21,246 bases of DNA from Candidatus Omnitrophota bacterium (lineage in GTDB: Bacteria > Omnitrophota > Gorgyraeia > B26-G9). How positions within the stretch are numbered: the stretch's first letter is position 1; the number at the start of each line of letters is the position of its first letter. The DNA lies in contig JAGLQQ010000046.1 of the NCBI GenBank assembly GCA_023136735.1, positions 1 to 21,246 of the forward strand, read 5' to 3'. The position numbers and the translations under genes were made by a program. The notes beneath the pieces were generated by a model. That model had not been told where the DNA came from, made no database searches, and saw only the letters and a program-made list of their open reading frames with translations. Positions 15,271 to 21,246 of the stretch are shown here, piece after piece.

Positions 15271-15876
15271 TCATTTAACTATCCCTGAAAAATATATTTT
15301 CAACAACATGGGAACTTTTTCCGCAATTGGATATTTTCTGCCTTCTATCTGCCACATATATACAAGCCCATTGAGCATATTTGTCAAGATACCAATCGCA
15401 CCCCCGACATCTATTTTCTTAATCTGACCTTTAGTTATGCCCTGGCGAAAGACCTCCTCCATTTTATTGATGTGTTCGTAATAATGGTCAAAGTATCTTT
15501 TCTGGATCCTCTTTTGAAATTCACTCTGTTCATGAATTAGTATTCCAATAAGACTTGAGTTATCCTCAAAAAACTTTAAATATGTTTCTATCGCTTTTTT
15601 TATCTTGTCCAGCGGCTCTTTTTCTTTTACCATTGCTTCTAATACCAAATCCTTTAAATTTTCTATACCTTTATCCGCAACAGAAAGAAAGAGGTTTTTC
15701 TTATCTTTAAAATACCTATAAACTGTACCCTTACCTAAACCTGCCCGGTTTGCTATTTCATCAACCTGGGTTCGGGCATACCCATTCTTAGAGAAAACCT
15801 CAGCCGCGGCATCAAGTATCTGCTTCTGTCTCATTTGGGTGAGTTCTTTTCTTTTGGCTTTATCTGTAATTTTCAT
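15271..15876 (-). CDS. TetR/AcrR-family repressor of the efflux operon
   Basis: A 201-residue transcription regulator. The N-terminal DNA-binding domain (about 15-62) has the TetR pattern ILDAAAEVFSKNGYARTQVD followed by EIANRAGLGKGTVYRYFKDK. The C-terminal part is all-helical and would hold the inducer pocket; it contains IGILIHEQSEF and a C-terminal helix set ending LLKIYFSGIV. The ATG at 15874-15876 has GGGAG eight bases upstream. It is the first gene of the efflux operon, transcribed in the same direction as tolC, so repression would be autogenous and cover the pump. The palindrome at 15893-15918 between its promoter and start codon is its probable operator. The inducer is probably a pump substrate, by analogy with AcrR-type regulators. 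Confidence 0.93.
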   Translation of the reverse strand: MKITDKAKRKELTQMRQKQILDAAAEVFSKNGYARTQVDEIANRAGLGKGTVYRYFKDKKNLFLSVADKGIENLKDLVLEAMVKEKEPLDKIKKAIETYLKFFEDNSSLIGILIHEQSEFQKRIQKRYFDHYYEHINKMEEVFRQGITKGQIKKIDVGGAIGILTNMLNGLVYMWQIEGRKYPIAEKVPMLLKIYFSGIVK

Positions 15877-15892
15877 TTCTCAATCTCCCTTA

Positions 15893-15918
15893 TAGTGGAC
15901 TGACAAGTCCGTCCACTA
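15893..15918. promoter_or_regulatory. Palindromic operator for the TetR regulator
   Basis: A 26-bp imperfect palindrome centred on AA (15905-15906... within GACAAGTC). The outer arms TAGTGGAC (15893-15900) and GTCCACTA (15911-15918) are perfect inverted copies; the inner GAC/GTC triplets also match, leaving one mismatch per half plus the centre. It begins two bases past the -10 box on the minus strand, so it covers the expected transcription start, and ends 17 bases before the tetR ATG. Position, size and symmetry fit TetR-family autorepression. Confidence 0.8.
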
Positions 15919-15920
15919 CA

Positions 15921-15949
15921 AATTTACCTCATATTTTGCCCTTTGTCAA
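15921..15949 (-). promoter_or_regulatory. Sigma-70-type promoter of the efflux operon
   Basis: On the minus strand the -35 box is a consensus TTGACA (15944-15949), the spacer is exactly 17 bases, and the -10 box is TAAATT (15921-15926, four of six consensus). The palindromic operator follows directly. Upstream, at 15954-15972, the octamer TTCTATTA is directly repeated at an 11-base interval, about one helical turn, and could bind an additional protein. The remaining DNA up to 16151 shows no gene that I trust. Confidence 0.75.
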
Positions 15950-16044
15950 GTGGTTCTATTAAAATTCTATTAGGGGAAAGCAGGCTTTGAACACCGGCAG
16001 GCGAATACACCAACGGGAGATGACTAAACAAAACCGAGCAAAAA

Positions 16045-16118
16045 CACCTTTCGATTTTGTTCAGGACATGTTTTTTTCGGAAAATTTTCAATTTTCACGG
16101 AGTGACATTGTGATTTTT
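16045..16118. repeat. Possible relic of a dispersed repeat
   Basis: The stretch contains CTTTCGATTTTGTTCAGGAC near its left end and TTCACGGAGTGACATTGTGA near its right end. Both resemble degenerate versions of dispersed intergenic elements built on CTTCGACTTTGCTCAGGACA and GGAGTGACA, seen in many bacterial genomes. Only one copy is present here, so this rests on my recollection of such motifs and not on repetition in the window. Confidence 0.35.
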
Positions 16119-16151
16119 TCTATTTCGCTTGTGCTCTTTGGGGGAGAATAC

Positions 16152-16182
16152 AAAAAAGGAGATGCTCTACATCTCCTTTTTT
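16152..16182 (-). terminator. Strong intrinsic terminator after the amidase gene
   Basis: AAAAAAGGAGATG (16152-16164) and CATCTCCTTTTTT (16170-16182) form a perfect 13-bp inverted repeat around a five-base loop. On the minus strand the hairpin ends in six Ts and begins within the amidase stop codon (16181-16183). The sequence is symmetrical, with an A-run on one side and a T-run on the other, so it could stop transcription in both directions. It closes the gcvPA-to-amidase run. Confidence 0.85.
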
Positions 16183-16951
16183 ATAATTTACGCCATAAAT
16201 CATTCCAGGGGAAATTCTTTCCCGGGCATTCTGTCCTCGCCCCCTGTACCTGGCCATGGCCGAGAATATTTTTCTTAGGAATTTTATAATATTTACGCAA
16301 ACGGTTTAGCAAATAAATGAGTGAATTCATCTGTTCTTTAGAAACTCTGCCTTTGCTAAAATTACCCACAAGGCAAACACCTATTGCCCGGTAGTTCATC
16401 TTTCCTGCTTTACAATGCGCTCCGTTCTGCTGCTTTGTCCAGCGTGGAGATATTTCAATATGTCCGGTTTTTTTCCCTCTGGTTCCGTTATCAATAACAA
16501 AATGATATCCAAGGCCGTTATCAAATCCTCTTGTTTTATGATGTCTGTGAAATCCCAACGCGCTGCCCACATCAGTCGCGCTGTGATGGATTATAATATA
16601 TTTCCATTTTTTAGAAGGATATAAGGAAACAACCGATTGTAAAGGCGCGGCATTTGGTATGCGCAAGCGATGCCCCATTTTTATTTGTTTTGCTCTGTTT
16701 AATTTATTTGCTTTTACAATATCCTTAATATCCACATTATACATTTTACTTATCCGCCATACTGTTTCCCCTGGAGCAACAACATGTATCGCATCCTGGC
16801 GAATCACCTGCCCAGGAAACTGAGGAATGCTTTGCATAGGCTCAGGAGGTAATCCCATACCCGGTGCTGTCGGTTTTACGGGGAGACGCGCGCAGGAACT
16901 GAAAGTAAATGCAATTGCAAGGACAAGCAGTACTTTGAAAATTCTTTTCAT
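16181..16951 (-). CDS. LysM-containing N-acetylmuramoyl-L-alanine amidase, lipoprotein
   Basis: A 256-residue peptidoglycan hydrolase that would cut the bond between muramic acid and the stem peptide. Residues 1-20 are a lipoprotein-type signal (KVLLVLAIAFTFSSC, lipidated Cys20), followed by a proline-rich linker, a LysM domain (about 56-98, HVVAPGETVWRISKMYNVD) and an Amidase_2/PGRP domain (about 115-256). Zinc ligands are His122 in YIIIHHSA, His232 in LGHGQVQG and Cys242 in RTECPG, as in T7 lysozyme; Tyr149 in LGYHFVI is the probable catalytic tyrosine. An upstream start at 17014 is possible, but the ATG at 16949-16951 has AAGGA nine bases upstream, gives a normal signal peptide and avoids overlap, so I chose it. 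It follows the membrane-protein gene by 13 bases. Confidence 0.93.
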   Translation of the reverse strand: MKRIFKVLLVLAIAFTFSSCARLPVKPTAPGMGLPPEPMQSIPQFPGQVIRQDAIHVVAPGETVWRISKMYNVDIKDIVKANKLNRAKQIKMGHRLRIPNAAPLQSVVSLYPSKKWKYIIIHHSATDVGSALGFHRHHKTRGFDNGLGYHFVIDNGTRGKKTGHIEISPRWTKQQNGAHCKAGKMNYRAIGVCLVGNFSKGRVSKEQMNSLIYLLNRLRKYYKIPKKNILGHGQVQGARTECPGKNFPWNDLWRKL

Positions 16952-16964
16952 TATAGTAAATCCT

Positions 16965-17588
16965 TTATTTATGTTCGTGTTTAGAGTCTTTAACAAACAA
17001 TAATGGAAACACAATATCGCTGATACAGCACGGCAGCCAAACAGCGATAAATAAAAATAAAAATATTACAGCATAAAGTAAAAAGCTGATATTTTGTCCA
17101 CCGGCCATAATTATGTGAAATAATGAAGCCCAGGTGCTTAGCAATACATGTCCATAATGAGGAAATTTTGTTGTCGGATTATAATAAGCAATCGTAATGC
17201 CGATTATTGCCATCGCACTTATAAGTAATGGTTTTTCTATAATACCCGCATGCACCTCTGCATGCGGCATTTTCAATAACACTTCTCCCAGGTAAGGCAT
17301 TATTGAATCACTTAAAGTAGCTACGCCTATAGCCCCGATAAAACCGATAATAAGAAGATAGAAAATATTACATTGTTTTCTGTCCTGAGAGCATTTATAT
17401 TGTTTATACATGCCTGCTGTAGCCAAAGCACTAAGAAGCACATGCAAAGGATGGAATATATAAAAAAGATTTTCAGCATTAGATTGGCTCATATTCTTAA
17501 AGAGAAACATGAAAATTATTCCTGTAAGTGCCCCGAAAAAAGTAAACGGTGCGTGTTCTTTCAATTCTTTTATAATATTACGAAACAT
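16965..17588 (-). CDS. Histidine-rich six-helix membrane protein of unknown function
   Basis: A 207-residue integral membrane protein. Likely helices lie near residues 14-30, 44-62, 75-92, 119-136, 146-163 and 168-186. Histidines sit at helix ends and loops: KEHAPFTFFGALTG (His12), FHPLHVLLSA (His46, His49), PHAEVHAGIIEK (His109, His113) and PHYGHVLLSTWASLFH (His144, His147, His158). The last helix ends in the striking WLPCCISDIVFPLLFV (Cys187, Cys188, Asp191), and LSDSIMPYLGE lies after helix three. Such conserved-looking polar residues in membrane suggest metal or heme binding or transport, but I know no named family. The ATG at 17586-17588 has GGGGGGA six bases upstream; longer starts would run into lipA. 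It sits 16 bases after lipA and 13 before the amidase. Confidence 0.8.
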   Translation of the reverse strand: MFRNIIKELKEHAPFTFFGALTGIIFMFLFKNMSQSNAENLFYIFHPLHVLLSALATAGMYKQYKCSQDRKQCNIFYLLIIGFIGAIGVATLSDSIMPYLGEVLLKMPHAEVHAGIIEKPLLISAMAIIGITIAYYNPTTKFPHYGHVLLSTWASLFHIIMAGGQNISFLLYAVIFLFLFIAVWLPCCISDIVFPLLFVKDSKHEHK

Positions 17589-17604
17589 TTTTAATCCCCC
17601 CGGG

Positions 17605-18459
17605 TTAACTAAGATATTCATGCGCGACATAAGAGCTTCTTACATAAGGACCGCTTTGCGTATGCAAAAATCCAAACTCCCGCGCTTTGTTTTTATAATA
17701 AATAAATTTATCAGGATGGATAAAATCATGCACCTGATAATGGTTTTTACTCGGAGTAAGATATTGCCCTAAGCTTAAAAAATCACATCCCACCTGTCTT
17801 AAATCAGCTAAGACATCAAGGACTTCTTTTTCTGTTTCCCCTAATCCAAGCATAAGACCTGATTTTGTATAGATATTTTTACTAAAACTTTTTGCTTTTG
17901 CTAAAACTTCAAGCGACCGCTCATATTGCGCGTCCTGCCTTACTTTGCTGTATAATCTGGGAACTGTCTCAAGGTTATGGGCAAAAATATCAGGATTTGC
18001 CTGAATAACTTTTTTTATAGAACTTGCGCTAGCCTTAAAATCAGGCACAAGCACTTCTACTTTTAACTCCTTATCTACTGCTTTTAACGCGGCTATCGTC
18101 TTTGCGAAAATTTCGGCTCCGCCGTCATTTATATCGTCACGAGTAACACTTGTAATAACCACATGTTTTAATCCTAATTTTATAACCGCTTCCGCCACGC
18201 GTTGGGGCTCACTTTTATCTATTTTATCAGGCATGCCATTTTTGACTGCGCAGAAATCACAATTTCTCGTACACGTGCAGCCCATAATAAGAAACGTAGC
18301 TATTTTCTTAGAAAAACACTCGCTAATATTCGGACATAGTGCTTCTTTGCATACAGTATGCAGATTAAGTGTTCCAAAAAGTTTGTACAGCTCATAAGTT
18401 TCTTGCAAATGAATTTTTTTCTTAAGCCAATCAGGCTTTTGCCTTATAACCCCTGACAT
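17605..18459 (-). CDS. lipA: Lipoyl synthase
   Basis: Radical SAM enzyme that inserts two sulfurs into protein-bound octanoyl groups to make lipoate. The 284-residue protein has both clusters of the family: the auxiliary cluster motif CKEALCPNISEC (C37, C42, C48) and the radical SAM motif CTRNCDFC (C63, C67, C70). The C-terminal SGPYVRSSY carries the serine that ligates the auxiliary cluster. HVVITSVTRDDINDGGAEIF and KVEVLVPDF are also typical. The ATG follows the lipM-like stop with one base between (TAAAATG) and has GGAG six bases upstream, so the two lipoate genes are co-translated. Together with gcvPB upstream this forms a glycine cleavage/lipoylation unit. Confidence 0.97.
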   Translation of the reverse strand: MSGVIRQKPDWLKKKIHLQETYELYKLFGTLNLHTVCKEALCPNISECFSKKIATFLIMGCTCTRNCDFCAVKNGMPDKIDKSEPQRVAEAVIKLGLKHVVITSVTRDDINDGGAEIFAKTIAALKAVDKELKVEVLVPDFKASASSIKKVIQANPDIFAHNLETVPRLYSKVRQDAQYERSLEVLAKAKSFSKNIYTKSGLMLGLGETEKEVLDVLADLRQVGCDFLSLGQYLTPSKNHYQVHDFIHPDKFIYYKNKAREFGFLHTQSGPYVRSSYVAHEYLS

Positions 18460-18460
18460 T

Positions 18461-19285
18461 TTAATCTCCGTCTTTTTTCATAATGCGAGTGCGCCTGAAA
18501 TAATTCCAGTCCTCTGTTTTATATTTCTCCTGAGTGAGAGTATGGACTAGATCAATTTCATGCTCCGAAAGAAAACTCTTGAATACCCTAACAGAAAAAG
18601 CCTTAGTAAATGAACTTTTAAGCTGTTTAACCCCTTCATCAAAATGAATATCTCTGCCGCAAGCCTCTGTTAGCGAGGTGATATTATTTTCAATATCCCC
18701 CAGCTCTCCCCGAAAACATCGTTTTATAGCCGCAAAATTCAATCGCAGCGGAATAGTCCCATGCTGGAAGATAATATCACCTGTTCTTTTTTGAGCATTA
18801 CCACCAAGTTTTTTACCATCAACCATTACATCAAAATGTTCCTTTGTTGAATAACAGAATGATGCTGCCTCACCATGCGCATACTCGGGGGTATCACCGG
18901 CATAATAGGGTTTTAACCCGAATTCCTTGTACGCGTCAAGTATAAAGTTTGTTATTACCCTAAAACTTTTACGCGCCGAGTCAGGAAGCGCCAGATCAGC
19001 CTTGGAACACACCATACTGTAGGTGATCTCAGAATCGTGGTATATACCCTCTCCTCCAGTCATCCTTCTGACAAAAGAAATATTCCGCGCGCGGATTGAC
19101 GGCAGGTTAAGCGCCTCCAGCGGTTTTTGTGAAACCCCTATGGAAATAGCCGAGGTAGGCCAGCGGTAAAATCGCAGTACAGGCATTTGCTTATTATAAT
19201 CATATGTCTGCTGCAATGCCTCATCAACAGCCATATTCGTGTACGGATCTGTATCCGGGGAAACAATCACTCTCCATGTTTTCAT
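18461..19285 (-). CDS. LipM-like octanoyltransferase / lipoate-protein ligase family
   Basis: A 274-residue member of the BPL/LplA/LipB fold that loads octanoate (or lipoate) onto lipoyl domains such as GcvH. Blocks are NMAVDEAL near the N-terminus, LRFYRWPTSAISIGVSQ, RRMTGGEGIYHDSEITYS and DGKKLGGNAQKR followed by FQHGTIPL. Cys144 in SFCYSTKEHFDV occupies the position of the acyl-accepting cysteine of Bacillus LipM, which favours octanoyl transfer from ACP over an ATP-dependent LplA ligase. Being next to lipA agrees with de novo lipoate synthesis. An ATP-dependent ligase or LipL-like amidotransferase remains possible. The gene starts 69 bases after gcvPB, with GGTGG about seven bases before its ATG. 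Confidence 0.88.
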   Translation of the reverse strand: MKTWRVIVSPDTDPYTNMAVDEALQQTYDYNKQMPVLRFYRWPTSAISIGVSQKPLEALNLPSIRARNISFVRRMTGGEGIYHDSEITYSMVCSKADLALPDSARKSFRVITNFILDAYKEFGLKPYYAGDTPEYAHGEAASFCYSTKEHFDVMVDGKKLGGNAQKRTGDIIFQHGTIPLRLNFAAIKRCFRGELGDIENNITSLTEACGRDIHFDEGVKQLKSSFTKAFSVRVFKSFLSEHEIDLVHTLTQEKYKTEDWNYFRRTRIMKKDGD

Positions 19286-19354
19286 TTAATACCACCATGA
19301 GTTCAGATTAGAATAATCATTTAGAATATTTACATTCAAAATCAGGACTCAGCT

Positions 19355-20809
19355 TTAGCTTATCCGCTGCCATCTAAGCTTTAACATTCTTGCCGCTTTA
19401 GTCTCATCAAGCCTTTTGACCGGCATATTAACAGGTGCGGCTTTTATCTTTTGCGGATCCCTTACAGCTAACTTCGCCGCCTCGATCATTTTTTCCACAA
19501 ACCAATCAAGGGTTTCTTTTGACTCTGTTTCCGTCGGCTCAATCATAAGCGCTTCTTTAACAATCAAAGGGAAATATACTGTCGGAGGATGCATCCCCTG
19601 ACTTATAAGATATTTAGCAATATCCATGGCGCTTATACCATTTTCTTTTTGAATATCCGCGGAGAGCACAAATTCATGCATACAGATTCTATCATAAGGC
19701 ATGCTGAAATGCTTTTTAAGCAGCACTCTGGCATAATTAGCATTTAATACCGCGATCTCTGAAACTTCAATAAGACCGGTTTTCCCAAGTAATAAAATAT
19801 ACGCGTAGCTCTTGAGGATAACCCCGAAATTTCCGTAAAAAGGAGCAATAAATCCAAGTGATTTCGGACGATTATAATCAAGGGCAAATGTTCCGTCACT
19901 GCGTTTTATAACCCAGGATATCGGCAGATACTCTTTCAATCTGCTGCTAACCCCTACAGGGCCTGCTCCCGGGCCTCCGCCTCCATGAGGCGTAGCGAAA
20001 GTTTTATGAAGATTAAGATGCGCTATATCAAAGCCCAGATCGCCTGGACGCGCTTTGCCCAGAATAGCATTAAGATTAGCTCCGTCATAATATACCAGCG
20101 CCCCCGCGCTATGAGCCAAACCGCAAATTTCTTTAATATGATTATTGAAAACTCCAAGTGTGTTCGGACAGGTCAGCATTACTCCGGCAACATCTTTATC
20201 TAACTTTTTTTTGAATTCCTCTATATCCATGCAGCCGTTTTTATCTGTCGGAATAACTATAACATCGTATCCGGCTATCGCCGCGCTTGCCGGATTTGTG
20301 CCATGTGAAGAGTCCGGCACAATAATATACTTTCTTTTTTCTCCCCTGTGCCTGTGAAAAGCCGCGATAAGCATCACTCCGGTAAGCTCTCCATGCGCGC
20401 CTGCTAAAGGCTGCATAGTAAAAGCATCCATACCGGTAATAGCGCAAAGAGCTTTTTCTGTTTTATAAATAACTTCCAAAGACCCCTGCGCAAGAATTCC
20501 CCCACCACGCAGCTGAGGGATAAGAGGATGCAGATCAGTAAACCCTTCCATCGCGGCAATTTTTTCTGTAAACTTAGGATTATACTTCATTGTGCACGAT
20601 CCCAGCGGATAAAAATTAGTATCAACAGAAAAATTCAGTTTCGATAAATTTGTATAATGTCTTACAACATCAAGTTCTGAGACCTCAGGCAGATGGGCAT
20701 CTTCTTTTCTGCTATACTTAGCATCGAGTTTAGCAACCAAAGGCACTCCTGCTTGAGGCATTTTTACCCCAGTACGTCCTTTGACACTTTTTTCAAATAT
20801 TAATCGCAT
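19355..20809 (-). CDS. gcvPB: Glycine dehydrogenase (decarboxylating) subunit 2
   Basis: The PLP-binding beta subunit of the two-subunit P protein. It decarboxylates glycine and passes the aminomethyl group to the lipoyl arm of GcvH. From the ATG at 20807-20809 it has 484 residues, normal for GcvPB. Landmarks are FYPLGSCTMKYNPK near residue 70, the GAHGELTGVM block, DSSHGTNPASAAIAGY, and HLNLHKTFATPHGGGGPGAG with the PLP lysine Lys269. The upstream in-frame start at 20836 is less likely: the ATG chosen has GAGGCGG four bases upstream and leaves a ten-base overlap with gcvPA, a typical coupled arrangement. Confidence 0.96.
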   Translation of the reverse strand: MRLIFEKSVKGRTGVKMPQAGVPLVAKLDAKYSRKEDAHLPEVSELDVVRHYTNLSKLNFSVDTNFYPLGSCTMKYNPKFTEKIAAMEGFTDLHPLIPQLRGGGILAQGSLEVIYKTEKALCAITGMDAFTMQPLAGAHGELTGVMLIAAFHRHRGEKRKYIIVPDSSHGTNPASAAIAGYDVIVIPTDKNGCMDIEEFKKKLDKDVAGVMLTCPNTLGVFNNHIKEICGLAHSAGALVYYDGANLNAILGKARPGDLGFDIAHLNLHKTFATPHGGGGPGAGPVGVSSRLKEYLPISWVIKRSDGTFALDYNRPKSLGFIAPFYGNFGVILKSYAYILLLGKTGLIEVSEIAVLNANYARVLLKKHFSMPYDRICMHEFVLSADIQKENGISAMDIAKYLISQGMHPPTVYFPLIVKEALMIEPTETESKETLDWFVEKMIEAAKLAVRDPQKIKAAPVNMPVKRLDETKAARMLKLRWQRIS

Positions 20810-21246
20810 AAAACCGCCTCTAAACTTTGCGCGCATTTAATAATTTCTTCTTTAGTCCTTTTTTCCGTAACATTAACTAGAAGATACTTGTCCATTCCTT
20901 TATAAAATCTGCTCAAAGGGAATCCACAGGCAAAGCCTTTATCAATCATTCTATTAACAACCTCCTGCGCATTTTTCGGCAACAACACAGTAAACTCGTT
21001 GAATGTAGGGGAACTCCTTTTTACAGTAACTCCCGGGATAGAATCAAAAACACCTTTAGCAAATTCACTTTTTTGAAAGTTTATATCAGCCAGGTCTTTA
21101 AACCCCTGTTTTCCGATCAGAGAAAGGTATATAACAGCACGCAAAGCACACAGCGCTTCATTACTGCAAATATTAGAAGTTGCTTTTTCACGTCTTATAT
21201 GCTGCTCTCTAGCCTGAAGGGTAAGCACAAAACCTCTTTTATTATC
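20800..21246 (-). CDS. gcvPA: Glycine dehydrogenase subunit 1, C-terminal part
   Basis: The alpha subunit of the same enzyme, cut by the window edge: the open frame continues to base 21246 and 148 residues are visible. The block GFVLTLQAREQHIRREKATS followed by NICSNEALCALRA is the highly conserved C-terminal signature of GcvPA. Downstream, FNEFTVLLP, CGFPLSRFY and LLVNVTEKRTKEEI also fit the family's C-terminal domain. The stop (20800-20802) lies inside the first codons of gcvPB, so both subunits are translated together in equal amounts. The start and the rest of the operon (probably gcvH and gcvT) are outside the window. Confidence 0.95.
   Translation of the reverse strand, partial: DNKRGFVLTLQAREQHIRREKATSNICSNEALCALRAVIYLSLIGKQGFKDLADINFQKSEFAKGVFDSIPGVTVKRSSPTFNEFTVLLPKNAQEVVNRMIDKGFACGFPLSRFYKGMDKYLLVNVTEKRTKEEIIKCAQSLEAVLCD

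Noticed and set aside
15987..16289. Plus-strand 100-codon ORF spanning the gap before the amidase gene
   Set aside because: It runs antisense into the amidase gene, passes through the perfect terminator hairpin, and its first half comes from repeat-like sequence. No protein-like signature is visible.

Overview
This 21.2 kb stretch is densely packed, moderately AT-rich bacterial chromosome. Nearly every gene lies on the minus strand; the exceptions are gpmA and the tail of one gene at the left edge. Several features indicate a Gram-negative envelope: a TolC-type outer-membrane channel, an RND pump, an outer-membrane DUF3187 protein and a lipoprotein amidase. No phylogenetic marker gene is complete enough to name the organism. 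The style (very tight operons, short degenerate tandem repeats in intergenic DNA that leak into gene ends, and the mix of families) resembles uncultured lineages such as Omnitrophota, but that is an impression and not a demonstrated assignment. I saw no rRNA, tRNA, CRISPR array, transposase or phage gene.

Left to right. (1) 3-110 is the C-terminal tail of a plus-strand gene, ending one base from the convergent stop of a YhcC-type radical SAM gene. (2) A minus-strand cluster reads Peptidase_Mx-like zinc metallopeptidase, D-Ala-D-Ala-ligase-like ATP-grasp enzyme and rlmB with overlaps or one-base gaps; yhcC follows after a repeat-filled gap. (3) A 307 bp intergenic region holds a palindrome and a GC-rich hairpin, then gpmA on the plus strand. 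(4) A minus-strand lipid-flavoured group: phasin-like coiled-coil protein, UbiB/ABC1 kinase-like protein and patatin-like phospholipase. (5) A DUF3187 outer-membrane protein gene has visibly higher G+C than its neighbours. (6) A self-contained efflux operon reads tetR, a possible 33-codon ORF, tolC-like, a periplasmic adaptor without a hairpin, an RND pump and a PII-like PG0541-family protein. It starts from a well-formed promoter with an imperfect 26 bp palindromic operator at the probable start site. (7) A minus-strand run reads gcvPA (partial), gcvPB, lipM-like octanoyltransferase, lipA, a histidine-rich membrane protein of unknown function and a LysM-amidase lipoprotein, closed by a strong hairpin terminator.

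Functional logic: gcvPA/gcvPB form the glycine decarboxylase (P protein) of the glycine cleavage system. Its H protein needs lipoate, which the next two genes (octanoyl transfer, sulfur insertion) supply. The efflux operon carries its own regulator and a probable small sensor protein. The best candidates for undescribed biology are the ATP-grasp/metallopeptidase pair (1884-3925), the efflux operon with a hairpin-less adaptor and PII-like partner (9460-15876), and the histidine-rich membrane protein beside lipA (16965-17588). None is proven to be a new system from sequence alone.
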